Shown in pieces: positions 25,678-33,617 of a stretch of DNA of 64,000 bases. The notes under the pieces were generated by a model that searched no databases, was not told where the DNA came from, and saw only the letters and a list, made by a program, of their open reading frames with translations. The stretch covers positions 1-64,000 of the forward strand of contig CALXLA010000024.1 of NCBI GenBank assembly GCA_944389075.1, given 5' to 3'. A program made the translations under genes and the position numbers. Source of the stretch: an uncultured Spirochaetaceae bacterium. Its GTDB lineage: Bacteria; Spirochaetota; Spirochaetia; Sphaerochaetales; Sphaerochaetaceae. Position 1 is the first letter of the stretch. Each line of letters starts with the position of its first letter.

Positions 25678-26068
25678 TACCATCTCCTTTGAGAAGCGTC
25701 GATGCTTCCTTCTTATCCTTATCGACCTGATCCCTGACCTCCTGAAGGGATCCCATCTTCCTTACAGGACGGAGGAATGCTTCGATTGAAAGCATCATGT
25801 TCTCACCATATATATCATCATCGAAGTCTATTATATTTGTTTCTACAGTTGCATTAGGGCTTCTGTCCACAGTCGGTCTCGGTCCTATGTTCGTCACTCC
25901 GATATATTCCCTGTTTCTTATATATACCTTCGACGCATAGACACCTTCTGCAGGAATCTCAGAACCTGGAACAGCTTCCAGATTCGCAGTCGGCATTCCC
26001 ACAGTCTTTCCAAGACCTTTGCCGTGTACGATTCTGCCCCTTATTACAGCTATTGGTTCTTCTGTCAT
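25664..26068 (-). CDS. ribF: Stand-alone riboflavin kinase domain
   Basis: A 134-aa protein equivalent to the C-terminal flavokinase half of RibF, which phosphorylates riboflavin to FMN. The nucleotide-binding segment GKGLGKTVGMPTANL, with the PTAN motif, is intact, as are GVTNIGPRPT and the catalytic Glu region ATVETNIIDF. The N-terminal FAD-synthetase (nucleotidyltransferase) domain of bifunctional RibF is absent and there is no trace of it upstream. The ORF can extend to 26095, but the chosen ATG matches family starts. Transcribed with the peroxiredoxin. Confidence 0.85.
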   Translation of the reverse strand: MTEEPIAVIRGRIVHGKGLGKTVGMPTANLEAVPGSEIPAEGVYASKVYIRNREYIGVTNIGPRPTVDRSPNATVETNIIDFDDDIYGENMMLSIEAFLRPVRKMGSLQEVRDQVDKDKKEASTLLKGDGNDRT

Positions 26069-26106
26069 GGCTAAATTGAATGAAAAAGAATGCATTTATG
26101 CAATAG

Positions 26107-26784
26107 CTACAGGAAAAGCAACAGCAGGTTTGAATGGCGCTTCAGACTCTCACGTCCGCTTTGTATGGCTTCCCATGTCTTCTGATAGCTGCCTTCCGGC
26201 GTTATGCCTTCATCCTCAAGATATCCTGCGAATGCCTTGCAGTCCTTTCCGAATCTGTCTGAGAATCTGTACGCAAGAGTTGTCTTCCTTCCATCATTCA
26301 CATGTCCGGATATTCCGTAGATGGCGTGTTCAAGATTGCGCGAGAAATAATAGATGGAATAGGGAATACCGCCCTTCAGCGATGATGAGGATATCAGGAA
26401 ATCGAGATTGATGCGCCGTTTCATATTCCTTTCCTCGATTGATTCCTTGAACATCGTGCGTATCTCGTCATCTGAGTAATCTATGTGCTTCGCGCTGTCG
26501 TCCTGTATTATGAATTCATCAGGTATGAAGCATCCATCAGTATCTGTCAGTTCTGCGACAAGCCGGATGTCACTGCGCTTGAGTGCATATCGCTTCATCA
26601 CCCTTTTCACTATGGATTCTATTTCCTTCATCGGAGTGTTTCCAGCATAGCTTTTCACGGTAAGGTCTCCATGATAGATATAGAAAATCACCTCATCAGG
26701 ATAGAAGAAGCTCTTCATGACAGGGTAGAGCGCGTTTTCCTCGCTCTGTCCCTCGACTATGAATATGACAAGCTTATTCCTCAT
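26107..26784 (-). CDS. TOPRIM-like protein, putative effector nuclease of an ATPase pair
   Basis: A 225-aa protein with a TOPRIM-like pattern: hydrophobic strand and catalytic-type Glu in VIFIVEGQSEENAL (Glu11), and a later acidic motif LVAELTDTDGCF (Asp81/Asp83). TOPRIM nucleases use these to hold metal ions. I cannot name the family; it recalls DUF4435/RloB-type partners of AAA ATPases. ATG 26784 is preferred because AGG lies six bases upstream; ATG 26790 is also possible. Both overlap the end of the ATPase gene, so the pair is translationally coupled. Confidence 0.6.
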   Translation of the reverse strand: MRNKLVIFIVEGQSEENALYPVMKSFFYPDEVIFYIYHGDLTVKSYAGNTPMKEIESIVKRVMKRYALKRSDIRLVAELTDTDGCFIPDEFIIQDDSAKHIDYSDDEIRTMFKESIEERNMKRRINLDFLISSSSLKGGIPYSIYYFSRNLEHAIYGISGHVNDGRKTTLAYRFSDRFGKDCKAFAGYLEDEGITPEGSYQKTWEAIQSGRESLKRHSNLLLLFL

Positions 26785-28135
26785 CGGCATCCTGCCATGC
26801 CAGCCTGAAAGCCCTTGAGATATCATGGGAATCCGCAGTTCCTGATATGCTTTCAGCCTTATTCAGGAGAAGTGCCCTTATATATTCGTCCCTGAGGTTG
26901 CTGTCCTTTCCTGCACGGATTCTTGTGAACCTGTTGTTCGGATCCGATGTGCTGAACACAATGCTTTCCTTTCCGACCATCTCAAGTACACGGAGATTAT
27001 GTGATGTGAATATGAGCTGGCCCTTTGCCCCATCCCTGAATATCGAGATGAGCTCTCCAAGAAGGTACTCGAATATGGATGAATCAAACTCATCAATGAC
27101 AAGGCATACAGAAGGGGAATTGTAGACACCCATCAGCACGGACAGCATCGATATTATCTTGATTATGCCGACAGATTCGAATCTCAGAGGTATAGGCGTT
27201 CCGTTCTTGAATGAGACAAGCTCTGCCTCAACTCCTTTCTCTCCCTTTTCGGTTATCGCATCTCCTTTGATGAAGAGACCTATCCTCAGCCTCGGGACTA
27301 TCTGGTCCAGGACAGTATTCATGCCCTCTATGAGCTTTGAGAGGAAGTCAGCATCAGCTGTTGATATCGTGAATGCATGAGAGATATCCAGAAGCATGCT
27401 GCCTGTCAGTACCTCATCGTTTTTCCTCACCTGATATGTAATCGGGAGCTTCTTGTCCGCATGCAGTGTCGAATCGTCTGTAGACAGGACTATGAATGAT
27501 GTTTCTGCATATTCCCTGAGAGTCTTTATGTAATGGGCGAGTATCCTGTTCTGTTCGCTTTCAAGCGAAGAGAAGACATCAAATCCTCCATCATCGCTGA
27601 AGAATACAGAGACATCTTCCTTCTCTGACATCTTCATCGCGACAAGCAGATCTATTCTCTTATCCCTGCTGTTGCAGGTTATCGCTTTCATCATCTTCAT
27701 AGGTCTGAGTACCTTGTCTCCTCGCTCGAATGATGCGAGAAGATGTTCGCGTTCTCCATCTTCCCTTATGAAGAGGCTTTCCTTGCTGATCGCTGCCTCG
27801 CCGTTCCTGTCACCGATTTCGACCAGATACCTGACCTCATGACAGCTTTCTTCGCTTTCAATGCGGAATGAGATAGAGACAGAGGCCTTCATGCTGTCTA
27901 TGTTGATGTACTCACGGCTTTCCCCGGGAAGACTTTCCCCTGAGATCAGCTTCCTCATAACGCTCAGCGCTTCGATTGCGGCGGTCTTGCCTGAACCGTT
28001 CTGTCCATATATACCGAGGATATCAGGGGCTGATGAGTCCTTGGATATCGCGGAAGGCATCCTGAAAGATCCATTGAGTACGTTCCTGAAAGATGATAGC
28101 CTGAGCTCTGCGATTCTGATGATGTTTTTCTTCAC
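26774..28135 (-). CDS. AAA_15/ABC-type ATPase paired with a TOPRIM-like protein
   Basis: A 453-aa ATPase related to SMC/OLD/RecF-type ABC ATPases. It opens with RIAELRLSSFRNV, the usual first strand, then Walker A GQNGSGKT (44-51). Walker B is CLVIDEFDSS (347-351) and the switch His is in IFTSHN (about 377-380). The middle is a helical insertion. Such ATPases, followed directly by a TOPRIM-type nuclease, form phage-defence systems (PARIS, AbiL, Gabija-like, OLD). Assignment to one of them needs a profile search. The promoter faces away from the RNA methyltransferase. Confidence 0.75.
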   Translation of the reverse strand: MKKNIIRIAELRLSSFRNVLNGSFRMPSAISKDSSAPDILGIYGQNGSGKTAAIEALSVMRKLISGESLPGESREYINIDSMKASVSISFRIESEESCHEVRYLVEIGDRNGEAAISKESLFIREDGEREHLLASFERGDKVLRPMKMMKAITCNSRDKRIDLLVAMKMSEKEDVSVFFSDDGGFDVFSSLESEQNRILAHYIKTLREYAETSFIVLSTDDSTLHADKKLPITYQVRKNDEVLTGSMLLDISHAFTISTADADFLSKLIEGMNTVLDQIVPRLRIGLFIKGDAITEKGEKGVEAELVSFKNGTPIPLRFESVGIIKIISMLSVLMGVYNSPSVCLVIDEFDSSIFEYLLGELISIFRDGAKGQLIFTSHNLRVLEMVGKESIVFSTSDPNNRFTRIRAGKDSNLRDEYIRALLLNKAESISGTADSHDISRAFRLAWQDADEE

Positions 28136-28265
28136 ATGAAAATTATAGCACTTTACTGTATGAATTTACGAAGATTTCATATTGTCTTGATATAGACTCA
28201 ATAAAGCATAGGTAGCATACAGTCATAAGGAAATGGCCTCCAATGGATCAAGGCCTTAACGCAGA

Positions 28266-28293
28266 GAGGAACAGCAGGTTGTTCCTCCTTTTC
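28266..28293 (+). terminator. Terminator-like hairpin in the leader of the RNA methyltransferase gene
   Basis: GAGGAACA and TGTTCCTC form a perfect 8-bp stem with a six-base loop, followed by CTTTTC. It lies only 22 bases before the start codon. GGCCTc and AGGCC further upstream (about 28235-28257) could form an alternative stem. This may be an attenuator or the end of a short leader RNA. Confidence 0.5.
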
Positions 28294-28314
28294 ATTTTAT
28301 ATAAACTCATCGTG

Positions 28315-29478
28315 ATGGAAAGAAAGAGATATTGCCAGCTTTCAGGCAGATGCGGCGGCTGCAGTTATGTGAATATCGATTATCGTGATGAGCTTCTGAC
28401 GAAATACATTCTTGAGGAAAAGTTTCTCAAGAGGTTCGGCAAGGTCTCTCCGATTATCCCTTCAGATCCATATACAGGATACAGATGCAAGGTTCAGGCT
28501 GTATGCAGGAGTGAAGGCAATTCGCTGGTTACAGGCATATACAGGAAGGGTAGCCATAAGCTCATTCCTGTGAAACGGTGTCCTCTTGAGGATCCAAGAG
28601 CTTCGGAGATTCTTTCATCCATACGTACGCTTTCAAGACGCTTCGGGATACAGGGATATGATGAGGACCTTGATTCAGGTCTTCTCCGCCATGTGCTGAT
28701 CCGTATCGGAGCAAGGACAGGGGAGGTTCTTGTCGCTCTTGTCGTATCCGATGAGAATTTCAGTTCTTCAAAAGATTTCGCCGCAGCTCTCCATCAGCGC
28801 CATCCGAATATAAAGACAGTTGTCGCAGTGAGAAACAGGGAAAAGACAAGCATGGTAATCCCTGAAGATGCTCCTGAGAAGATACTCTATGGCAAGGGCT
28901 ATATCATCGATGAGATCTGCGGGCTCAGGTTCAGGATATCAGCGAAGTCTTTCTATCAGGTGAATCCGTACCAGGCGGAGCTTCTGTATCAGATTGCGAT
29001 GAATATGGCAGAGCTCCGTGAGGATGATGTCGTAATCGATGCGTATTCAGGAACAGGTACGATATCGCTGATTGCGGCATCAATGAATGTCGCTAAGGTG
29101 ATAGGCATTGAATCCAATCATCAGGCAGTGCTTGATGCAAGGGAGAATGCAAGACTGAATGGCATATCGAATGCTGAGTTCATAGAGGCAGATGCATCGA
29201 AGAAGCTCAAGGAACTTGCCGCTGCTTCTGCCAGATGTGATGTGCTATTCCTTGATCCTCCGCGCTCAGGTGCCACAGAGGAATTCCTGGCATCGGCTTC
29301 AAGGCTCGGGCCTTCTGTAATAGTCTATGTCTCATGCAATCCTGAGACACTTGGCAGAGATCTCAGATACATAAGCAGATTCATGAAGGACTATCGTGTC
29401 CGTGGCATACAGCCTGTTGATATGTTCCCGGGTTCTGAGCATGTGGAGACAGTGGTTCTTCTATCCAGAATGAGATGA
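28315..29478 (+). CDS. RlmD/RumA-type RNA (uracil-5-)-methyltransferase
   Basis: A 387-aa SAM-dependent RNA methyltransferase of the TrmA/RlmC/RlmD family. The N-terminal Fe-S ligands are seen as YCQLSGRCGGC (Cys7, 13, 16) plus a later RCPLED. FYQVNPYQAELLY precedes the SAM site VIDAYSGTGTISL. DVLFLDPPRSG and the nucleophile motif YVSCNPETLGRD complete it, with the general-base Glu in SEHVETVVLL. The length fits. ATG 28315 is used because upstream codons are hydrophobic and lie over the leader hairpin. Confidence 0.88.
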   Translation: MERKRYCQLSGRCGGCSYVNIDYRDELLTKYILEEKFLKRFGKVSPIIPSDPYTGYRCKVQAVCRSEGNSLVTGIYRKGSHKLIPVKRCPLEDPRASEILSSIRTLSRRFGIQGYDEDLDSGLLRHVLIRIGARTGEVLVALVVSDENFSSSKDFAAALHQRHPNIKTVVAVRNREKTSMVIPEDAPEKILYGKGYIIDEICGLRFRISAKSFYQVNPYQAELLYQIAMNMAELREDDVVIDAYSGTGTISLIAASMNVAKVIGIESNHQAVLDARENARLNGISNAEFIEADASKKLKELAAASARCDVLFLDPPRSGATEEFLASASRLGPSVIVYVSCNPETLGRDLRYISRFMKDYRVRGIQPVDMFPGSEHVETVVLLSRMR

Positions 29479-30153
29479 TCAGTTCTTCTCCGGCAGGAGC
29501 AGTGTGAATCTGCTTTTATCGAAGCGGAGAAGTCCTTCATTCCTCATCCTGCAGAGCTCATTCGACATCGCGCTCCTGTCAACTGACAGAAAATCCGCAA
29601 GTTGCTGACGGTTAAATGGAATTGTGAAATCAGAACTGTTCTGGCGTCTGGATTCTGCTGAAAGATAGGAAATCAGCTTTTCCCTGGTAGTGCGCTTTGA
29701 TATATGCCCGAGCTTCATCACAAGCTTCCTGTTCTTCTCTGATATCGCGAAGAATAGATTCTGCACGACTATTGAGTGGAAACGGCAGGCTGAGGAGCAT
29801 ACAGTCATGATCTTCTTCGCATCGAGAAATATGACAGTGCTATCTTCAACTGCAACGACATCATTGAGAAGCGCACCGCTTTCAGGTGCTATATATGCTT
29901 CACCGAACATATCCCCGGCTGAGATATGACTGATAATCGACCTGTTTCCCCAGTAATCATCCTGCTGGATATGGAGCTCGCCATCCACAAGCATCATAAT
30001 CGTGCTTATATATTCACCCTGGCGGAAGACGTATTCACCTTTCCTGTATTCCCTCAGATGTGCATCGAGGCAAGACAGCATCAGACTGATCTCATCCTCT
30101 GCGATTCCTGAAAACAGCTTTGTTCCTTTTAGTATTCTTATGTAATCTTCCAT
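29479..30153 (-). CDS. Crp/Fnr-family transcription regulator
   Basis: A 224-aa regulator with an N-terminal cyclic-nucleotide-binding fold (about 8-130: GEYVFRQGEYISTIMMLVDGEL, GDMFGEAY) and a C-terminal helix-turn-helix (LADFLSVDRSAMSNELCRM). There is no N-terminal Cys cluster of FNR type, so the effector is unknown. It ends where the convergent methyltransferase gene ends and is divergent from the ferredoxin operon, its likely target. ATG 30153 has AAAGG five bases upstream. Confidence 0.88.
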   Translation of the reverse strand: MEDYIRILKGTKLFSGIAEDEISLMLSCLDAHLREYRKGEYVFRQGEYISTIMMLVDGELHIQQDDYWGNRSIISHISAGDMFGEAYIAPESGALLNDVVAVEDSTVIFLDAKKIMTVCSSACRFHSIVVQNLFFAISEKNRKLVMKLGHISKRTTREKLISYLSAESRRQNSSDFTIPFNRQQLADFLSVDRSAMSNELCRMRNEGLLRFDKSRFTLLLPEKN

Positions 30154-30164
30154 AAATACCTTTT

Positions 30165-30178
30165 GTTGTAAAAACAAC
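30165..30178. promoter_or_regulatory. Palindrome between Crp/Fnr gene and ferredoxin operon
   Basis: GTTGT-AAAA-ACAAC is a perfect inverted repeat directly upstream of the regulator start and about 100 bases before the ferredoxin gene. Its size and place suit a Crp/Fnr dimer, probably for self-regulation; it differs from the E. coli Crp and Fnr half-sites. Confidence 0.5.
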
Positions 30179-30271
30179 TGATATGTTTGTTATATTACCA
30201 TATCATCTACATAAGATTAAGTGAGGCCAGATTGAAAGACAACAGGCCTCAGAATTGAGAAGGAGCATACT

Positions 30272-30964
30272 ATGATCAGGAAGATAATCAGGATAGACAG
30301 GGAGAAATGCAATGGATGCGGTGCCTGTGCCGCAGCCTGTCATGAAGGCGCTATTGATATGGTAGACGGAAAGGCTATGCTGATCCGTGAGGATTACTGC
30401 GATGGGCTTGGCGATTGCCTTCCTGTTTGCCCTGTGGATGCTATTTCCTTTGAGGAAAGGGAAGCCTCTGCTTATGATGAGGCTGCGGTTCTCGCCGCAA
30501 AGGAGAAGAAGGCATCAGAACCTCTTCAGTGCGGCTGTCCGGGGACTCAGTCAAAGTCAATCTGCAGGGAAAATCATTCTGTTCCTACAGTCCCAGTCAG
30601 CAGCCAGCTTTCGCAGTGGCCTGTGCAGATCAAGCTGGTACCTCTGAATGCGCCATATTTCGCAGACTCAGATCTTCTTGTAGCAGCTGACTGCACAGCT
30701 TATGCATATGGGAACTTCCATAATGATTTCATCCGCGATCGCATAACGCTTATCGGCTGTCCTAAGCTTGACAGCATAGATTACTCGGTGAAACTGGCTG
30801 AAATCTTTTCCAATAATGATGTCAGGAGTGTGACTGTCGTACGTATGGAAGTGCCTTGCTGCGGCGGTATCGAATATGCTGTAAGAAAAGCCCTGCAGGA
30901 AAGTGGCAAAAGCATCCCTTATCATATTGTAACTGTTTCCACGGATGGCAGGCTTCTGGACTGA
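30272..30964 (+). CDS. 4Fe-4S dicluster ferredoxin-like protein
   Basis: A 230-aa protein with an N-terminal two-cluster ferredoxin domain (Cys13, 16, 19, 23 and Cys43, 49, 53, then PVDAI). The C-terminal domain has further cysteines (LQCGCPG, ADCTAYA, IGCPKLD and PCCGG), which may bind another cluster. It likely passes electrons in the cytoplasm. Divergent from a Crp/Fnr gene and 50 bases upstream of a flavin reductase gene, so the two probably form a redox operon under that regulator. Confidence 0.8.
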   Translation: MIRKIIRIDREKCNGCGACAAACHEGAIDMVDGKAMLIREDYCDGLGDCLPVCPVDAISFEEREASAYDEAAVLAAKEKKASEPLQCGCPGTQSKSICRENHSVPTVPVSSQLSQWPVQIKLVPLNAPYFADSDLLVAADCTAYAYGNFHNDFIRDRITLIGCPKLDSIDYSVKLAEIFSNNDVRSVTVVRMEVPCCGGIEYAVRKALQESGKSIPYHIVTVSTDGRLLD

Positions 30965-31014
30965 TTGTTTCCGATTTGCTTTTTCGTAGCTATATTCTGC
31001 GATGGAGGATAGCT

Positions 31015-31575
31015 ATGAGAAAGAATTTCGGATGCAGGACATGGATCTTCCCTGAGCCTGTACTGATTGTAGGTACTTATGACAAGGATGGGAATGCGAA
31101 TGCTATGAATGCCGCTTGGGGCGGAATGTACGATGATGATAAGATCATCCTCTGTCTCAGCAAGGATCATAAGACAACTGAGAACATAAGGGAGAAGGGC
31201 GCTTTCACAGTTGCTTTCGCTACTGAAGATACTATGGTGCCCTGTGATTATGTGGGAATAGTCAGCGCGAACAAGGTCCCTGATAAGCTCTCAAAGGCAG
31301 GCTTCACTGTCACTCCATCGGAATTCGTCGATGCGCCTGTCATCAATGAACTTCCTATGGCTATGGAATGCAGGCTTGTCAGGATTGATGACGATGAGCA
31401 TGTCATCGGAGAGATTGTCAATGTGAACGCTGATGAGTCAGTTCTTGGAGACAATGGCAAGCCAGACTGGAGAAAGCTCAAGCCGATCGCATATGACCCA
31501 GTCAATTTCGACTATATTGCATTCTCCAGAAAAGCAGGTACAGCATTCAAGGAAGGAAAGGCCCTCCTCAGCTGA
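31015..31575 (+). CDS. Flavin reductase-like FMN-binding protein
   Basis: A 186-aa protein of the flavin-reductase-like domain family (flavoredoxin type), with FMN-binding strands (PVLIVGTYDKDGNANAMNAAW) and the KTTENIREKGAFTVAFA segment. These proteins reduce flavin or carry electrons between Fe-S and flavin partners. ATG 31015 has GGAGG six bases upstream; the longer frame is spurious. The 3' end overlaps trkA by eight bases. Confidence 0.85.
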   Translation: MRKNFGCRTWIFPEPVLIVGTYDKDGNANAMNAAWGGMYDDDKIILCLSKDHKTTENIREKGAFTVAFATEDTMVPCDYVGIVSANKVPDKLSKAGFTVTPSEFVDAPVINELPMAMECRLVRIDDDEHVIGEIVNVNADESVLGDNGKPDWRKLKPIAYDPVNFDYIAFSRKAGTAFKEGKALLS

Positions 31576-32233
31576 AGGCCTGCTGGAATTTTCCGAGGAG
31601 CCTGTTGCTTCCGGAAAGCACCATTATCTCATCAGAGGAAAGGATGGTATCAGGGCCGATGCTTCCATTGGCCTTGCCATCCCTTATCGTGGCAATCAGG
31701 GAGACTCCCCAGTGCTTTCTGAGCTCAATGCCCTGTACGGTCTTTCCATCTAACGCATCTGGTGTCCTCATCTGGAGGATCGAGAATTCATCGGAGAGAG
31801 GGAGGACATCTTCCGCCAGCGTCTCGCAGAGCCTCAGTCCTATGCGCTTTCCGATTTCCACTTCAGGGAATATGACCTCGACACCGAGTTTCTGAAGAAT
31901 CTTCGCATGATCAGGGCTTACTACCTTCGCGATGATTTTCGTTATACCGAATTCCTGGATATTCAGTGTTGCCAGTATCGAGCTCTCGATGTCCTTTCCG
32001 ATTCCGATGACAACGGCATCAGCTTCCTGTATGCCAGTCTCCTCAAGGGATTCCTTTGACATATCAGCAGAGACGAATATATCCGCATCGAGCCTGCTCA
32101 GGGGCCTCAGCCTTGCAGGATCCTTGTCTATGGCAATGACATGCTTGCCGCGTGCGATGATTTCCTCTGCGACCGCCAGACCAAAACGTCCGGTACCGAT
32201 TACGCCGATTATGCTGTTTCCTTTTCTTTTCAT
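31568..32233 (-). CDS. trkA: Trk/Ktr potassium uptake regulatory subunit
   Basis: A 221-aa cytoplasmic gating subunit. The N-terminal RCK domain has the NAD/ATP-binding motif GVIGTGRFGLAVAEEI and acidic VIAIDKD; the C-terminal TrkA-C domain is at about 140-215. Single RCK plus TrkA-C is the KtrA-like form. ATG 32233 begins one base after the trkH stop, so the two are cotranslated. Confidence 0.9.
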   Translation of the reverse strand: MKRKGNSIIGVIGTGRFGLAVAEEIIARGKHVIAIDKDPARLRPLSRLDADIFVSADMSKESLEETGIQEADAVVIGIGKDIESSILATLNIQEFGITKIIAKVVSPDHAKILQKLGVEVIFPEVEIGKRIGLRLCETLAEDVLPLSDEFSILQMRTPDALDGKTVQGIELRKHWGVSLIATIRDGKANGSIGPDTILSSDEIMVLSGSNRLLGKFQQAFS

Positions 32234-32234
32234 A

Positions 32235-33527
32235 TTATCCAATGACTATCTTCTCACCGAGGTAATTCACATTGCCTGATGAGGACCGAGCGAAAGAGGC
32301 GAGGATCGTGATGAGCCCGACTCTACCTACGAACATGGCTATTATCAGTATGATTTTCGATATTGATGACAGCTGCGGGGTGATGCCCATTGTCAGTCCG
32401 ACTGTTGCAAATGCACTGATTGTCTCATAGAGTATCGCATCGAATGGGATATCAGGCTCTGCCATCGTCAGCATAAGCGTGGTGAGCATGATGAAGAGCA
32501 TTGCGAGCGTTATCATGAAGAATGCCTTCATTATGCTTTCTGATTCGATTTCGCGCCTGAATACGACAGGCTTCCTTCCCAGGATTGAAGAGAACGATGT
32601 CATGAATGCTGTGAATATGCTTGTCGTCTTGACGCCGCCACCTGTTGAGCCTGGGCTTGCTCCTATGAACATGAGGACTATCGTCAGCAGATATGCTGAT
32701 GCAGGAAGCGATGACTGATCTATGCTGAAATAGCCAGCGGTCCTTGTAGTGACAGACTGGAAGAACGCGTTCAACCATGAAATGCCATCGATTGTCATAT
32801 GGAATAAGAGCATTCCGGCTATTACGAGGACGGCTGTCGTCAATAGTACTATCTTGGTATGCACGGTAAGCATCTTCTTCCTGATATTTGACAGTATATC
32901 CGCATAGATCATGAATCCAAGGCCCCCGAAGATGATAAGGAATGCAATCGTCAATACTACGATAGGATTGTCATTCCATCCCATGAGGCTTGTTGAGAAA
33001 AGATCGAAACCCGCATTATTGAATGCGGAGACGGAGTGGAACAGGGCAAGATAGAGCGCTTCAGGGATTGTATGTCCTTCGGAGAAAGGGATCATGAGAA
33101 GAGCAGCTCCTGCAAGCTCAAAGAATGCCGTGCATCCGAATACGACTGCTATGAGGGATCGTATGCTTGTCCTGTTGTCTGCACCGAAAGAGTCCTTTAT
33201 CAGATTGCTCGTCATCATGTGCATCTTTCCTGATGTCATCATTATCAGGAATACCGCGACTATGGCATAGCCGACGCCGCCGAGCTGCACTAGCATCATC
33301 AGCACAGTAGAGCCGAATAGACTAAGTGTCTGAGAAATATCGACAGGTGTCAGACCTGTCACGCATACTGCCGAAGTCGATACGAAGAATGCATCAATCA
33401 GCGACAGATCCACGCCTTCCTTGTGAGAGACAGGGAGTGCCAGAAGCAATGTCCCTGTCAGTATAATGACCAGAAACTCCATAGCGAGCATCAGCCCTGG
33501 GCGGAGCTTCCTTCGTTTTTCAGCCAT
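32235..33527 (-). CDS. trkH: Trk/Ktr potassium uptake channel subunit
   Basis: A 430-aa membrane protein with four pore-like repeats of the Trk/Ktr family that imports K+. Selectivity-filter Gly segments are seen at TSAVCVTGLTPVD, SAFNNAGFDL, TTRTAGYFSID and FATVGLTMG, and GASPGSTGGGVKTTS matches the gate loop. ATG 33527 follows AGGTAAC; the longer frame adds an unrelated Cys-rich leader. Upstream gene of the trkH-trkA operon. Confidence 0.9.
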   Translation of the reverse strand: MAEKRRKLRPGLMLAMEFLVIILTGTLLLALPVSHKEGVDLSLIDAFFVSTSAVCVTGLTPVDISQTLSLFGSTVLMMLVQLGGVGYAIVAVFLIMMTSGKMHMMTSNLIKDSFGADNRTSIRSLIAVVFGCTAFFELAGAALLMIPFSEGHTIPEALYLALFHSVSAFNNAGFDLFSTSLMGWNDNPIVVLTIAFLIIFGGLGFMIYADILSNIRKKMLTVHTKIVLLTTAVLVIAGMLLFHMTIDGISWLNAFFQSVTTRTAGYFSIDQSSLPASAYLLTIVLMFIGASPGSTGGGVKTTSIFTAFMTSFSSILGRKPVVFRREIESESIMKAFFMITLAMLFIMLTTLMLTMAEPDIPFDAILYETISAFATVGLTMGITPQLSSISKIILIIAMFVGRVGLITILASFARSSSGNVNYLGEKIVIG

Positions 33528-33588
33528 GTTACCTATAGTACATGATATGCATGTCATATGGAATATATCACCAGTATCTGATGGTCCA

Positions 33589-33597
33589 TGGTATAAT
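33589..33597 (+). promoter_or_regulatory. Extended -10 promoter of the glycerol operon
   Basis: TGGTATAAT (33589-33597) is an extended -10 element with a perfect TATAAT, 21 bases before the glpK ATG. The -35 position (CACCAG) is poor, so an activator may help. A partly symmetrical ACATGATATGCATGTCAT lies about 40 bases upstream and could bind a regulator. Confidence 0.55.
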
Positions 33598-33617
33598 TTC
33601 CAAAAAAAGGAGCATAC

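Noticed and set aside
28200-28314. T-box or known riboswitch in the methyltransferase leader
   Set aside because: No T-box consensus or recognisable riboswitch core is visible; only the hairpin and T-run are supported.
32452-33233. Open frames antisense to or out of frame with trkH
   Set aside because: They are Arg/His/Ser-rich shadows of a well-conserved membrane protein.
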